DNA of 64,000 nt from Actinosynnema sp042752395 (lineage in GTDB: Bacteria; Actinomycetota; Actinomycetes; Mycobacteriales; Pseudonocardiaceae). Below the pieces are notes generated by a model. It had not been told where the DNA came from, did no database searches, and worked only from the letters and a program-made list of their open reading frames with translations. The translations under genes and the position numbers were made by a program. The stretch spans positions 47,873 to 111,872 of the forward strand of contig NZ_JBHYXZ010000006.1 in assembly GCF_042752395.1 (NCBI RefSeq). The letters run 5' to 3'. Positions 63,767 to 64,000 of this stretch are shown here, in pieces; position 1 is the stretch's first letter; every line of letters begins with the position of its first letter.

Positions 63767-64000
63767 GTGTCCGATTGGGTAGGTGGGGGTTGGGTTCGAA
63801 GACGGAAAAGTGCCCGTCGTGAGGTGGGTCGTGGAGGGGGGAGATCAGAGGGGAAAGAGCAAAGCGTCCTCGCCGGACGGGCAGATCAGCAGGATGACGG
63901 GGTTCGGTGGTTCGGTGCGGTTGGGTGGTGGGTCGGGTTTCGTGTCATCCCGCCGACCTCCACGAGGGCTACCGCACGTGTCAAGGGGGCGGTTCCAGCG
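63767..64000. other. Right-edge intergenic stretch
   Basis: No supported gene. Carries the second copy of the 52-bp block (63939-63990). A small open reading from ATG at 63946 (complement) ends after 20 codons and is not convincing. Confidence 0.5.
63939..63990. repeat. 52-bp block shared with 28189-28240
   Basis: Same ends and same length as the copy inside the tRNA-Gly element; the 14-base middle differs. It may be the edge of another element-derived segment that continues beyond the window. Confidence 0.7.

Overview
The window is about 64 kb of very GC-rich DNA (around 70% or more by eye) with many GTG starts, -10-only (leaderless) promoters, an HspR/HAIR heat-shock operon, ESX-type small proteins and a mycobacterium-like set of beta-oxidation genes. 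This points to an actinomycete, most likely of the Pseudonocardiales (Saccharothrix/Lentzea/Actinosynnema type); the family-level call is inference from gene content. Two runs of ten N (35191-35200, 37345-37354) and homopolymer-rich tracts at 1-60 and 37219-37480 mark scaffold joins in a draft assembly.

Layout. 68-7666: lipid-metabolism cluster (acyl-CoA dehydrogenase, SCP2 protein, TetR regulator, alpha/beta hydrolase, OhrR-like regulator, MaoC dehydratase, FabG4-type reductase, thiolase). 7731-18239: OmpA-like lipoprotein, SIMPL protein, AAA ATPase, small ORFs, NYN protein, thioredoxin/NHL protein, GroES-like protein, VanW protein, DUF1206 protein, TPR protein. 18335-22693: FadE5-type acyl-CoA dehydrogenase and a divergent P-loop/repeat protein. 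22721-27609: atypical LuxR regulator, Na+/solute symporter, a second OhrR-like regulator, a phosphotransferase. 27642-28653: a decayed integrative element between two copies of the 3' half of tRNA-Gly(CCC). 28769-36318: dCTP deaminase, CDF transporter, LAXTG-type surface protein, holin-like protein, large membrane Fe-S oxidoreductase, SMR transporter, truncated TetR. 36430-47018: DUF4097 lipoprotein, dnaK-grpE-dnaJ-hspR, flavohemoprotein, VOC protein, clpB. 47545-54721: a short-chain dehydrogenase, a three-gene WXG/ESX-like cassette, pyrE, several unknown proteins, a SpoU methyltransferase. 54747-63722: GH76 hydrolase, LacI regulator, PfkB kinase and a second kinase, two DedA proteins, an FAD-linked oxidase and nagK-nagA with a DasR-type operator.

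How genes work together. The clearest regulatory structure is a dispersed fatty-acid regulon. Seven copies of a 14-bp box (YTACTRVYVRGTAR) lie in four promoter regions: SCP2-acd/tetR, fabG4-htdX/fadA2, fadE5 and the Fe-S oxidoreductase. The TetR protein at 2034 is the natural candidate regulator. HspR (41366) with three HAIR boxes links dnaK and clpB. Two pairs of perfect DnaA boxes flank the VOC/clpB segment. A 52-bp block occurs both inside the tRNA-Gly element remnant and at the right edge of the window, suggesting a second element-derived segment there.
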